The notes under the pieces: model-generated
The model's input: the letters and a program-made list of their open reading frames with translations, nothing else
The model's database searches: none
What the model was told of the DNA's origin: nothing
Position numbers and translations under genes: made by a program
DNA from: JBBPZK01 sp965219175
GTDB taxonomy: Bacteria > Actinomycetota > Rubrobacteria > Rubrobacterales > Rubrobacteraceae
Direction of reading: 5' to 3'
NCBI GenBank assembly: GCA_965219175.1
Contig: CBDCNI010000001.1
Location: forward strand, 2,604,001 to 2,668,000
Length of the DNA stretch: 64,000 bases
Part shown: piece after piece, positions 44,108 to 52,043 of the stretch
Layout: each line of letters starts with the position of its first letter
How positions within the stretch are numbered: the stretch's first letter is position 1

Positions 44108-45685
44108 TTATGCTTCCGCCGCGGCAGTGGACTTGCCACTACTCGCCACGTGCCGGGCCGTCTCGTGCATCAGATCTTTCATCTGAGGATACGTCTCCAC
44201 GTACCTGTCCACGTAGAACTTGTACTCCTCGTGCGCCTCCTGGTTCGGCTCCATGGTGTCTTCGGTGTGGACCATGTGCTCGGCCGCCGTCTGTACGTCC
44301 GGGTAGATCCCCGCCCCGATAGCCGCCAGCATCGCCGACCCTAGAACCGGTCCTTCCCCTACTTTGGTGAAGAGGATCGGGATATTGGAAACGTCGGCGT
44401 GCATCTGCATCCAGAGCTCACTCTTAGTCGGGCCTCCGGCAACTACATTCAACCTCGGCTCGAATTCGTGGCGACGCATGGACCGAAGGATATCCTCGGT
44501 GCCGTAGCAGATGCCTTCGATGATCGCCCGGAAGAGGTGGCCGGGCGTGTGGCTCAAGGTTAGTCCCCAGAACATGCCGCGAGCCAGCGGATCCGTATAG
44601 GGTGTGCGGTTCCCCTGAAAATAGTCCAGGGAGATCAGGCCGTCCGAGCCTATCGGGATGTCCTGGGCCAGCTCGCTCAGGACTTCGTAGGGGTCTACGC
44701 CCCGTTTCTTTGCCTCGGCCACGGCGTCACCGGCGAACTGGTTCTTGAACCACGCCACGATGGAGCCGGTCGAGACCTGGCCGCCCTCGACGGTGTACTG
44801 GCCCGGCACGACGGCATCGGTGTACGCGCCGAAAAAGCCCTTCCCATGGATGGTATTCGCGGTCTGGCCGATCATGACGTGCGAAGAGCCGGTAATAAGC
44901 GCCATTTTTCCAGGGTCCACGACCCCGAGCCCCAGGGCTCCGACGAACGCGTCTCCCCCACCCTCGGCCACGGGCGTATCCGCCTTCAGGCCGAGCTCCT
45001 CGGCTGCTTCTTTACGCAGCCCACCGACCACCGTTCCCATGTCCAGGACATCTTGCGGGAACTTGTCCAGGACGTCCCCTATACCGATCTCCTCGTACAG
45101 GCTCTCGGGGAAGCCGCCCTCGTTCTTGTCGTAGTACCAGCGGGTGCTGGTATTGTTGATGCTCGCCGTCCACTCGCCGGTGAGACGGTACGTGACCCAA
45201 TCCTGACACTCGCAGATGTGCTTGGCGTTGTTGTAGGTGTCCGGCTCGTTCTCTTTCAGCCACAGAGCCTTGGAGGGCATCCATTCGGCCGATACGGCAC
45301 CGTAGCCGTTGTACTTCAGGGCGTCGTTGCCGGTCTCGGCGATCTTCTCGGCCTGGTCAGAGGCGCGAACGTCCATCCACATGATCGCCTGTCGCATGTG
45401 ACGGTCTTTCTCGTCCATCGCGACTACCGTGCAGGTCGTGGTATCCACGGCGATACCGGCGATGTCCTCCGGCGAGACGCCGCTCTCGTCCAGAGCTTTT
45501 TTTGTTGCCGCAACCATGCACGACCACCACTCGTCGGGGTCTTGCTCCGCCCAGCCGGGGCGCGGGTGCTTTAGCGCGAACTCTTCCTCGGCGAAGACTA
45601 CCGGCGTCCCTTCCTGGTCGAAGATGCCGACCCTGGCCCCTCCGGTCCCGAAGTCTATGCCTAAGAGATATGGTCCCTCGGTCAT
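44108..45685 (-). CDS. FGGY carbohydrate kinase 2, ribulokinase-like
   Basis: Paralogue of FGGY kinase 1. Phosphate-1 motif GIDFGTGGARVGIFD, PGWAEQDPDEWW, AVDTTTCTVVAMDEKDRHM and ALITGSSHVMIGQ are seen, and the C-terminal third is nearly the same as in kinase 1. I start it at ATG 45685 (MTEGPYLLG), which has an AGGAGGCG site and gives 525 aa, exactly as for kinase 1. The differences cluster around residues 90-200 (for example WMPSKALWL against WGLPKALWL), which line the sugar pocket, so the two may prefer different substrates. Confidence 0.85.
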   Translation of the reverse strand: MTEGPYLLGIDFGTGGARVGIFDQEGTPVVFAEEEFALKHPRPGWAEQDPDEWWSCMVAATKKALDESGVSPEDIAGIAVDTTTCTVVAMDEKDRHMRQAIMWMDVRASDQAEKIAETGNDALKYNGYGAVSAEWMPSKALWLKENEPDTYNNAKHICECQDWVTYRLTGEWTASINNTSTRWYYDKNEGGFPESLYEEIGIGDVLDKFPQDVLDMGTVVGGLRKEAAEELGLKADTPVAEGGGDAFVGALGLGVVDPGKMALITGSSHVMIGQTANTIHGKGFFGAYTDAVVPGQYTVEGGQVSTGSIVAWFKNQFAGDAVAEAKKRGVDPYEVLSELAQDIPIGSDGLISLDYFQGNRTPYTDPLARGMFWGLTLSHTPGHLFRAIIEGICYGTEDILRSMRRHEFEPRLNVVAGGPTKSELWMQMHADVSNIPILFTKVGEGPVLGSAMLAAIGAGIYPDVQTAAEHMVHTEDTMEPNQEAHEEYKFYVDRYVETYPQMKDLMHETARHVASSGKSTAAAEA

Positions 45686-45704
45686 GGGTATCGCCTCCTG
45701 GTCA

Positions 45705-46586
45705 TCACTCTTCATCCTCCCAGCCGTATTCCTCCCGGAGGTGGGCCGGTATCAGGTGATCTATCCTCGTGAGGACGTAGTCTGGAAGGTTCTCGTCGGA
45801 CTCGTTCTCCAGGTCTTCTTCCGTCGTCTCGCCGGTCAGGACGACTGCCGAGGGCATCCCGGCGTCTAGGGCCATCCGGATCTCCGTGTAGAGCCTGTCC
45901 CCGGTCATCACGCAGTCCTTCTCGTCGAGCCCGACGATCTCCATGATGGTCTTCAGCATGATCGGATCCGGCTTGCCGGTGTTGACCTCGCATTTGGCCC
46001 CCGTACATCCTTCTATCGCACCCACGATCGCCGCCGCGTCGGGCTCGCCTCTTCCTCCAGGGAACGGACAGTAGCGGTCCGGGTTCGTCGTCACGAGTTT
46101 CGCCCTCTTGTGGAACCAGATGGCGTCGAAGGCGATCTGGAGCTTCTCGTACTCGAAACCCCGGTCGTAGCTGGCGATGACGATGTCTATTTCTTCGGGA
46201 TCGTCTGACATCTTGATGCCCGCCTCCCGCAGCGAGTTCTTTAGTGGCTCTTCACTGATCGGGTAAACAACGGCGTCTGGGTGGTTCTGGAGCAGCCACT
46301 GCGTCATTGTGACGACGGTGTTTACTATCTCGTCGGTTGGCGTCTCAAGGCCCAGCTTGCCGAGCTTCTCGGCGTACATATCCGGGTCTTTGGTCGGGTT
46401 GTTCGAGAGGAAGACGACCCGTTTCCCAAGCTCGCGGAGCTTTAGGATCAGGCGTTTCGCCCCCGGCAACAACTCGTCACCCAGGTATATGGTCCCGTCG
46501 AGGTCGAAGACGTAACCTTCGTAGAGTTCGTCCGGCGCTTTAGAGCCCGAAGAGCCTGCGGACTCTGTCTCGCTACTCTGAGTCAT
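45705..46586 (-). CDS. HAD-IIA sugar-phosphate phosphatase, NagD/AraL-like
   Basis: A 293-aa HAD subfamily IIA phosphatase. Motif I is YVFDLDGTIYLGDELLPGAK (Asp nucleophile and acid), motif II FLSNNPTKDP, motif III Lys in NTGKPDPIMLK, and motif IV CVMTGDRLYTEIRMALDAG. The C2 cap lies between residues 100 and 200. AraL of B. subtilis and NagD remove phosphate from sugar phosphates and may detoxify pathway intermediates. It sits between the rpiB and kinase 2 genes, 20 bases from the latter. Substrate unproven. Confidence 0.82.
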   Translation of the reverse strand: MTQSSETESAGSSGSKAPDELYEGYVFDLDGTIYLGDELLPGAKRLILKLRELGKRVVFLSNNPTKDPDMYAEKLGKLGLETPTDEIVNTVVTMTQWLLQNHPDAVVYPISEEPLKNSLREAGIKMSDDPEEIDIVIASYDRGFEYEKLQIAFDAIWFHKRAKLVTTNPDRYCPFPGGRGEPDAAAIVGAIEGCTGAKCEVNTGKPDPIMLKTIMEIVGLDEKDCVMTGDRLYTEIRMALDAGMPSAVVLTGETTEEDLENESDENLPDYVLTRIDHLIPAHLREEYGWEDEE

Positions 46587-46599
46587 GCCATCCTACCCC

Positions 46600-47082
46600 T
46601 CAGCTCGCGGAACCGGCCGAGTGGTAGCGGCGGTCTATCTCCTCCATCTTCTCGACCTTCTTGGTAGAGCTGCCACCCCCGAACTCCGACTCCATCCAGG
46701 CGTCCAGGATCGTCTTCGCGAGTTCGGGACCTACCACGCGGGCGCCCATCGTGATCACCTGCGCGTTGTTCGATTTCCTCGCCCGCTCCGCCGAGTAAAC
46801 GTCGTGGCACTGCGCGGCCCGCACTCCGGGCACCTTGTTCGCGGAGATGTTTACGCCTAGCCCGGTCCCGCAACACAAAACAGCCCGCTCGTGCTCTCCA
46901 TTCGCCACGGCCTCCGCTACCGCTACCGCGACATCTGGGTAATCAGTGCCACTCTTCTCGGCTTCCTCCTTCGAGGACGGACTGTAGTCCTTTACCTCGT
47001 AGCCGCTGTCGCGCAGGTGTTGCTCCAGTACGTTCTTGAGCTCCAGGGCCGCATCATCAGCCCCTATCGCGATGGCCGTCAT
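46600..47082 (-). CDS. rpiB: RpiB-family ribose-5-phosphate isomerase B
   Basis: A 160-aa isomerase of the RpiB/LacAB family. IAIGADDAALELKN opens it; the active cysteine lies in AVLCCGTGLGVNISANKVPG and the following AAQCHDVYSAERAR and NNAQVITMGARVVG blocks are conserved. Family members isomerise ribose or ribulose phosphates, allose 6-phosphate, galactose 6-phosphate or erythrulose phosphate. As the first structural gene of the cluster it likely handles the ketose phosphate produced from the polyol. ACGGAGGTG precedes the ATG. Confidence 0.88.
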   Translation of the reverse strand: MTAIAIGADDAALELKNVLEQHLRDSGYEVKDYSPSSKEEAEKSGTDYPDVAVAVAEAVANGEHERAVLCCGTGLGVNISANKVPGVRAAQCHDVYSAERARKSNNAQVITMGARVVGPELAKTILDAWMESEFGGGSSTKKVEKMEEIDRRYHSAGSAS

Positions 47083-47419
47083 TTACCCGACACCTCCGTT
47101 TGTCGCTTTTTGGCACTCACCCTTGAGTCCTGGCTTTACCTGGTCATGCTAATAAGCGAGAAATATCCGCTCCGGCATGTCCACGGTTCTTCACCCGTAG
47201 TCCGCTGCAAGTTCCCCTACCAAACCTCTTACTTCCTTTCCCCTATCCTGACCTATCCAAGCTCCCTGGGCGTCTATCCATTCCCCTCGGCCCCCATCAC
47301 ACAGAAAACGCCCCGCAAGAAAACGCTCCGACCTGATCGGCCGGAAGCTGCGTCTCCGTGCGAGGCGCTCTATGTCTTTGGGCCTACGCTACAGGTATTA
47401 ACTTGTGTAGGGCAAAGTA
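47083..47419 (-). promoter_or_regulatory. 337-base gap between glpP and rpiB
   Basis: No gene is visible. This is where a leader for the polyol cluster would lie. Direct repeats AGAAAACGC occur at 47303-47311 and 47318-47326 (plus-strand reading), 15 bases apart, and CCTATCC is repeated at 47242 and 47252. I found no hairpin followed by a T-run, so an antiterminator target for GlpP could not be shown, and no convincing promoter. Confidence 0.35.
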
Positions 47420-48028
47420 TCAGGCCCGGACTTTAGAGTCAAGTGTATATTTCCACAGTTCCTGGTGGCTGGTGGAAACGCCGACCGCGCCGGCGTCCAG
47501 GATGGAAGAGAGTTCCTCCGGGCTCCTTATGAACCCTCCGGCAAGCACGGGATGCTCCAACAACTCGGGGTAGCTGGTCGCCATGCGCGGGTAGGCGAGG
47601 CCGGGAAGTATCTCCAGGCATTTGGGTTTTGTGCGCTTGGTGAGTTTAAGGCCGCGTTCCATGGCCATGCCGTCCAGGGCGAAGAGGCGTTGGATCGTGA
47701 TCAGGTCAGTGGTATTGCCCAGTTCGATCACACGCCGATTGGTTGAGATGATGCCTTCCACGTGCTGCGACAAAAACCTGATGCCGGTCACGTCACCGGC
47801 GATTCCGCCTACCAGGTCCACGTTGACGATGACCGGCGGCCGGCGCTCCCTCGCACCTATCCTGTCGGCCAACTCGAAGACATCTCCGCCGAGCACGAGG
47901 ATCGCCGGATGATCGCCGGAGAGCGCCTTTTCGAGAGCCTCTCCTTCGGAACGGACAGCAGGTATTACCGGGTTCCGTTCAAGCTGCTGAAGGAGCTTCT
48001 CAATGCTGTGTTCGACCGTATCTCCCAC
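47420..48028 (-). CDS. glpP: Glycerol-3-phosphate-responsive antiterminator GlpP
   Basis: An RNA-binding regulator (202 aa) that in B. subtilis binds the glpD leader in the presence of glycerol 3-phosphate and prevents termination. ERNPVIPAVRSEGEALEKAL, VIVNVDLVGGIAGDVTGI, GIISTNRRVIELG, LTKRTKPKCLEILPGL and VLAGGFIRSPEELSSIL are all family blocks. It lies at the head of the run containing glpD. The GTG at 48028 has no strong ribosome site. A target leader has not been located in the window. Confidence 0.88.
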   Translation of the reverse strand: MGDTVEHSIEKLLQQLERNPVIPAVRSEGEALEKALSGDHPAILVLGGDVFELADRIGARERRPPVIVNVDLVGGIAGDVTGIRFLSQHVEGIISTNRRVIELGNTTDLITIQRLFALDGMAMERGLKLTKRTKPKCLEILPGLAYPRMATSYPELLEHPVLAGGFIRSPEELSSILDAGAVGVSTSHQELWKYTLDSKVRA

Positions 48029-48082
48029 GCACGCAATGTTACCACTTTCACTGTTCTGAAATAGGCAAAAACTGCTTGCTTA

Positions 48083-48095
48083 CGCTACTGTAGCG
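48083..48095. promoter_or_regulatory. 13-base palindrome upstream of glpP
   Basis: CGCTAC (48083-48088), T, GTAGCG (48090-48095) is a perfect dyad between the photolyase stop and the glpP start. It may be an operator for glpP, or a short hairpin ending the photolyase transcript, which runs toward glpP on the same strand. Confidence 0.35.
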
Positions 48096-48108
48096 CGAAC
48101 CGGCTTTG

Positions 48109-49485
48109 CTATTGCTGAGTCCTACGCTCCACCTTCTCGACGTATTGTTCGGGTTTCGCCTTGCGCTCCAGGCCGCCGCTCGACATGTATCGGACCTTGC
48201 CGTAAACTTCCCGCTCCTTCCAGCCCCGGTCGTGCTGGCCGAAGACCCAGGAGACGTTCGCGTAGGAGTTCGGGTCCCGGCCATCGAGGAAGTATTTGTT
48301 GTTCAGATACAGGGTGGTCCGGTAAGCATAATCCGGCGTGTTGGACCACTCCAGGATCTTCTTTCCCCAGTACATCCGCATGTAGTTGTGCATGTACCCC
48401 GTATAGCGCATCTCGTCCATCGCAGCATTCCAATACGGATCGTGTGTTTCAGAATTCTCCAACTGCTCTCGGGTGTAGGAATTCTCCCGCTCATCATCTT
48501 TGTGTTCCTCCAGCGTCTTTTTCGCCCAGTCCGGCAGCGATGAGTAGGAGTCGTAGTCGGGAGTGTAGTAGACGAAGTTCATGCTCAACTCGCGCCGGAC
48601 GATGACCTCTTCGAGATAAGAGTCTACGTCCTCTTTCGGAGCGCCGGAGTCCCGGACGGCGAGCGCCAATTGCACGGGGGATACGTGGCCGAAGTGTAGG
48701 TACTTGCTCATGTGCGAGACGTCGTCGGTCTGGGGCTGGTTGCGGTTCTTCACGTAGGTAGAGAAACTATTTTCGAGGAAACGATCCAGCATCCTCCCAG
48801 CCTCTGTCGCCCCGCCCCGGTAGAGGTGACTAAGAGGCTCCACGCTCCGGTCGAGATCCATATCTTCGAGCACGGACTCGATGTCGTCCAGTTCTATACC
48901 GCTCTCACCCATGTTTATAGACTGCTTCCCGACCGGCGTGGGACTAAGCTCCACGAGGAAGTCTTCGAGGTGTTCGTGGATACTCGGCCGCAGAGTGCGG
49001 GCCGCCGTCTCGCGTTTACCGGAGGCGAGTTCCACCGGCACGACCACGTCGGACTCGACCTGCTCCACCAGGCAACCGGCCTCCGCAGCGACCTTCTCCC
49101 GCCACTCGCGCTGAGGCCTCATGTAGCCCCGGTCGGCCACGATCAGGGAAGCGTCCTTCCCGGCCTCGAGCGCCACCTCGTCCGGCGAACCTCGGCGGAC
49201 GACCATCTTTACGCCGCGCTCCTTCAGGGCATCTCGCACGTCTTGAAGCCCTTCGAGCATGAAGGCGTAGTGCCGGAGGTTCGCCTCCGGGTAGCCGTCC
49301 GTCAGCCCGAAGACGACCAGAAGCCGTTGGTGGAGTTCGTTTGCACGTTGGATCCCATACTCCAGAGCGTGGTTGAACCGCGCCCTTTGAGAGGACTGCA
49401 TCCAATACAAGACGTAGTCACCCTCGCGGACTTCCTTCTCGTTCAACCTGCGGATACGCTCCTGCTGTATCTCTCTAGTAGCCAT
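48109..49485 (-). CDS. Class II deoxyribodipyrimidine photolyase
   Basis: Repairs cyclobutane pyrimidine dimers with light and FADH-. An N-terminal Rossmann antenna domain (REGDYVLYWMQSSQRARFNHAL) is followed by the FAD domain with YLHFGHVSPVQLALAV, SMNFVYYTPDYDSYSSLPDW and DEMRYTGYMHNYMRMYWGKK, the hallmark of class II enzymes. The frame is open further upstream but that part has no family similarity; ATG 49485 with GGGAGGAAA gives the normal 458 aa. Class II enzymes are uncommon in actinobacteria. Confidence 0.93.
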   Translation of the reverse strand: MATREIQQERIRRLNEKEVREGDYVLYWMQSSQRARFNHALEYGIQRANELHQRLLVVFGLTDGYPEANLRHYAFMLEGLQDVRDALKERGVKMVVRRGSPDEVALEAGKDASLIVADRGYMRPQREWREKVAAEAGCLVEQVESDVVVPVELASGKRETAARTLRPSIHEHLEDFLVELSPTPVGKQSINMGESGIELDDIESVLEDMDLDRSVEPLSHLYRGGATEAGRMLDRFLENSFSTYVKNRNQPQTDDVSHMSKYLHFGHVSPVQLALAVRDSGAPKEDVDSYLEEVIVRRELSMNFVYYTPDYDSYSSLPDWAKKTLEEHKDDERENSYTREQLENSETHDPYWNAAMDEMRYTGYMHNYMRMYWGKKILEWSNTPDYAYRTTLYLNNKYFLDGRDPNSYANVSWVFGQHDRGWKEREVYGKVRYMSSGGLERKAKPEQYVEKVERRTQQ

Positions 49486-49678
49486 AGTCGTTTCCTCCCG
49501 AGTCCATGCCTGCCTTACGAGAGAGCGTAGAGCTTCCCACGAGAGCGCACTGGATGAGAAACTACATCTGGCATGTTTTTCCAGAGCAAGATAGGTGGTG
49601 AAACAGGAACGTACAAATGAGACAATGTACGAGCAAGTTCGGCGGGTAGCTCGTGGGAGCGCGATAGGAGGAGATGCG

Positions 49679-50248
49679 GTGAGCGCGGGGAGTAACTTCG
49701 GCGGTGGTAGAGAGTTCGACGTGTCGGACCCGGTCGACAGCTTCGTAGAGACCGTGCGGGGAGTGTTGCTCGAACCACGGGAGTTCTTCTCGGGGATCTC
49801 AACCAGCGGCAGCCTCAAGAACCCTTTGATCTTCGGGCTGGTCTGTCTGTTCGTCTCGGCGCTGCTCGCGAGGCTAATGGGTCTCCTGAGCGTACTCGGC
49901 TCGGGTCCTCTGACAATGGATAGATCTCTGGGAAACTTCACCCAGGGCCTGGGGATCAGCGAGGCTCTGTTAGTCGTGCTTCTAATAATTGTAGTCGCCC
50001 CTCTCTCGGCACTGTTGCGACTTTATATATACTCCGCCATAGTCCACATCCTGGTAATGATTTTCGTAAGGAACAACTTGCCTTTCGAGGCTACGTTGAG
50101 GACCTACTGCTACGCGAGCGCGGTGGCGCTCCTCGGTTGGATCCCATGGGTCGGCTGGATCGCCACGCTCTACGGATTGTATGTGCTACTTGTAGGCTTG
50201 AAGGAAGTCCACGGCAGCGCCCAAGTGCCAGCAAGAGGCCGAGGCTAG
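49679..50248 (+). CDS. Yip1-domain membrane protein
   Basis: A membrane protein with about five hydrophobic segments (for example NPLIFGLVCLFVSALLARLM, SEALLVVLLIIVVAPLSALL, AVALLGWIPWVGWIATLYGL). The N-terminal FVETVRGVLLEPREFFSGIS is the typical pre-membrane segment of bacterial Yip1 proteins. I start it at GTG 49679 (189 aa), which has a perfect AGGAGGAG site at 49666-49673; starts at 49595 or 49625 lack one. It is divergent from the photolyase gene. Function unknown. Confidence 0.7.
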   Translation: MSAGSNFGGGREFDVSDPVDSFVETVRGVLLEPREFFSGISTSGSLKNPLIFGLVCLFVSALLARLMGLLSVLGSGPLTMDRSLGNFTQGLGISEALLVVLLIIVVAPLSALLRLYIYSAIVHILVMIFVRNNLPFEATLRTYCYASAVALLGWIPWVGWIATLYGLYVLLVGLKEVHGSAQVPARGRG

Positions 50249-50277
50249 AGAAAAAGTCGCCCCAGCACTATCTGAGG

Positions 50278-50811
50278 TCAAGCTAAGAACCCCGAAAGAA
50301 ACCTCTCGTGGACTTCGAGGTCTCGTTCGCCAAAGAGCACGAAGCGGACCAGTCGCAAGTTCGCGAGCTTCTCCATCTCTTCCATGACGGTCCGGAGAGC
50401 CACGTCAGCGGCTTCTTCCACCGGATAGCCGAAGATGCCGGTCGAGATAGCCGGGAAGGCGATGGATGCTATCCCGTTTTCCTCGGCGAGCGCGAGTGAG
50501 TTTTGGTAACAACTCGCCAGAAGCTCCGCTTCGGGGTGGTCGTGGCCGTAGACCGGGCCGAGGGTGTGGATAACGTATCGATTCGGGAGGTCGTGGGCGC
50601 CGGTTATGACGGCCTGTCCGGGCATTATGGGGGCGAGCTTTCGACTCTCCCTTTCGAGACCGGGGCCGGCGGCGCGGTGGATGGCGCCGGCCACGCCTCC
50701 CCCGCTCAATAGTTCCGCGTTGGCGGCGTTGACGATCGCCGCCACGTCGCCTTGAGTCGTTATGTCTCCCTGGATGCATTCGACTTCTATGCCGTTGGTC
50801 TCGCGTTTCAT
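50278..50811 (-). CDS. Macrodomain protein (ADP-ribose/O-acetyl-ADP-ribose hydrolase-like)
   Basis: A 177-aa macrodomain. IVNAANAELLSGGGVAGAIHRAAG (about residues 20-43) is the ADP-ribose-binding loop with the catalytic Asn of MacroD-type enzymes; VIHTLGPVYG and AFPAISTGIFGYPVEEAADVAL complete the pocket. These enzymes remove O-acetyl or ADP-ribose groups from ADP-ribosylated compounds. The true start is ATG 50811; a longer frame upstream is only a shadow of nagA. The start overlaps the nagA stop (ATGA), so the two proteins are made together. Confidence 0.88.
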   Translation of the reverse strand: MKRETNGIEVECIQGDITTQGDVAAIVNAANAELLSGGGVAGAIHRAAGPGLERESRKLAPIMPGQAVITGAHDLPNRYVIHTLGPVYGHDHPEAELLASCYQNSLALAEENGIASIAFPAISTGIFGYPVEEAADVALRTVMEEMEKLANLRLVRFVLFGERDLEVHERFLSGFLA

Positions 50812-51974
50812 GCCGGGATCACCTGCTCGCCGCCGCGCCACACGGCTTGGACGGAGAGGTCCGGGGCGAGCACGGCGACGTCGGCGTCGTAGCCGGGGAA
50901 GAGTCGGCCTTTCCTGCGGCCCTCTCCTACGAGCCGGGCGGGGGCGGTCGAGGCCATGCGTACGGCTTCGGGTATTGTGCATCCGGTGAAGGCGAGGATG
51001 TTCTGGAAGGCTTCTTCCATCGTCAGGACGCTGCCGGCGATAGCGCCGCTTTCGAGCCTGGTGACGCCGGCCTCTACGTGGATGGTCCTGGTTGCGAGGG
51101 CGTAACTTCCTGCGCCCACGCCGGTCGCGGCGGTTGCGTCGGTGACGAGGCAGACGCGATCCGGGCCGAGCATCCGGAAGGCGAGCCCGACGACTTCCGG
51201 GTGGACGTGAAGCCCGTCGGCGATGAGGCCGCAGACGACCCTCGGATGGGCGAAGGCGGCCCCCGGAATCCCCGGATGTCGGTGGTGCATCCGGCTCATG
51301 GCGTTGAACAGGTGGGTGACGCTTGCCGCCTCTCTGTCGAACACTTCGTAAGCAAGTTCGAACGGCGCGTCCGAATGCCCAGCGGAGACCGCGACTCCCC
51401 GGTTACGGGCGAACGTCATTAGCTCCCTGGCTCCTTCCAGCTCGGGGGCGAGGGTGAGCATCCTCACCGGCCCGAGGTCGAGGAGATGTGCGAGCAGGTC
51501 CACGTCTGGCGGCACGAGGTGGGAAGCATCGTGCGCTCCCCTCTTCTTCTCGCTTATAAAAGGACCTTCGAGGTGGATGCCGAGGACTTCGGCGCCGGTC
51601 GAGGGTGGGGCTCCGGTGGCGGCGGAGATCTCCGGCAGCGCCTCGCGGTAGAGGTCTTCGGGGGAGGAGATAACGGTCGGCAGGTAGGAGGTCGTCCCGG
51701 TAGAGAGTAATTTTCCGGAAAGCTCCAGTGTGCGCTCCGGCTCGGTTGCCACGTCTATCCCGAAACCGCCGTTTACTTGCAGGTCAACGAAGCCGGGCGT
51801 CAGTAACGAGTCGGGGTATTCGATGATCTCATCGGCGTCCGCGGCGAGCGAAGGATCGTTAGCTACGTCCCGGATCGCGCTGCCTTCGATCAGGAGGCAA
51901 CCCTCCGGCCAGACTTCGTAGTCGGTGACGACGTTTCCAACGAGCGCCACCCTTTTCATACCACTCTCGCTCAT
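50808..51974 (-). CDS. nagA: N-acetylglucosamine-6-phosphate deacetylase
   Basis: Deacetylates GlcNAc 6-phosphate in amino-sugar and peptidoglycan recycling. Amidohydrolase marks: LTPGFVDLQVNGGFGIDV (metal-binding region in the NagA form Q-x-N-G), LGIHLEGPFISEKKRGAHD, SAGHSDAPFELAYEVF, ASVTHLFNAMSRMHHR and CLVTDATAATGVG with the catalytic Asp. It has 388 aa. AGAGGGGGAG precedes the ATG. It is translated with the macrodomain gene; no nagB or PTS is nearby. Confidence 0.93.
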   Translation of the reverse strand: MSESGMKRVALVGNVVTDYEVWPEGCLLIEGSAIRDVANDPSLAADADEIIEYPDSLLTPGFVDLQVNGGFGIDVATEPERTLELSGKLLSTGTTSYLPTVISSPEDLYREALPEISAATGAPPSTGAEVLGIHLEGPFISEKKRGAHDASHLVPPDVDLLAHLLDLGPVRMLTLAPELEGARELMTFARNRGVAVSAGHSDAPFELAYEVFDREAASVTHLFNAMSRMHHRHPGIPGAAFAHPRVVCGLIADGLHVHPEVVGLAFRMLGPDRVCLVTDATAATGVGAGSYALATRTIHVEAGVTRLESGAIAGSVLTMEEAFQNILAFTGCTIPEAVRMASTAPARLVGEGRRKGRLFPGYDADVAVLAPDLSVQAVWRGGEQVIPA

Positions 51975-52043
51975 CTCGGGCTCCCCCTCTCTAACAACCG
52001 CGCTACCTCCTCAACTCTACACCGGCGGGCGTGTTTCCGTGTC

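Noticed and set aside
46891..47436. 181-aa plus-strand frame covering the rpiB 5' half and the glpP-rpiB gap
   Set aside because: Half of it is antisense to rpiB and the rest has no recognisable domain, ribosome site or codon bias.
49486..49941. N-terminal extension of the photolyase frame
   Set aside because: The extra 152 residues have no photolyase similarity and overlap the divergent Yip1 promoter; ATG 49485 has a proper ribosome site.
50812..50982. Arginine-rich N-terminal extension of the macrodomain frame
   Set aside because: It is an out-of-frame shadow of the end of nagA; ATG 50811 overlaps the nagA stop as expected for coupling.
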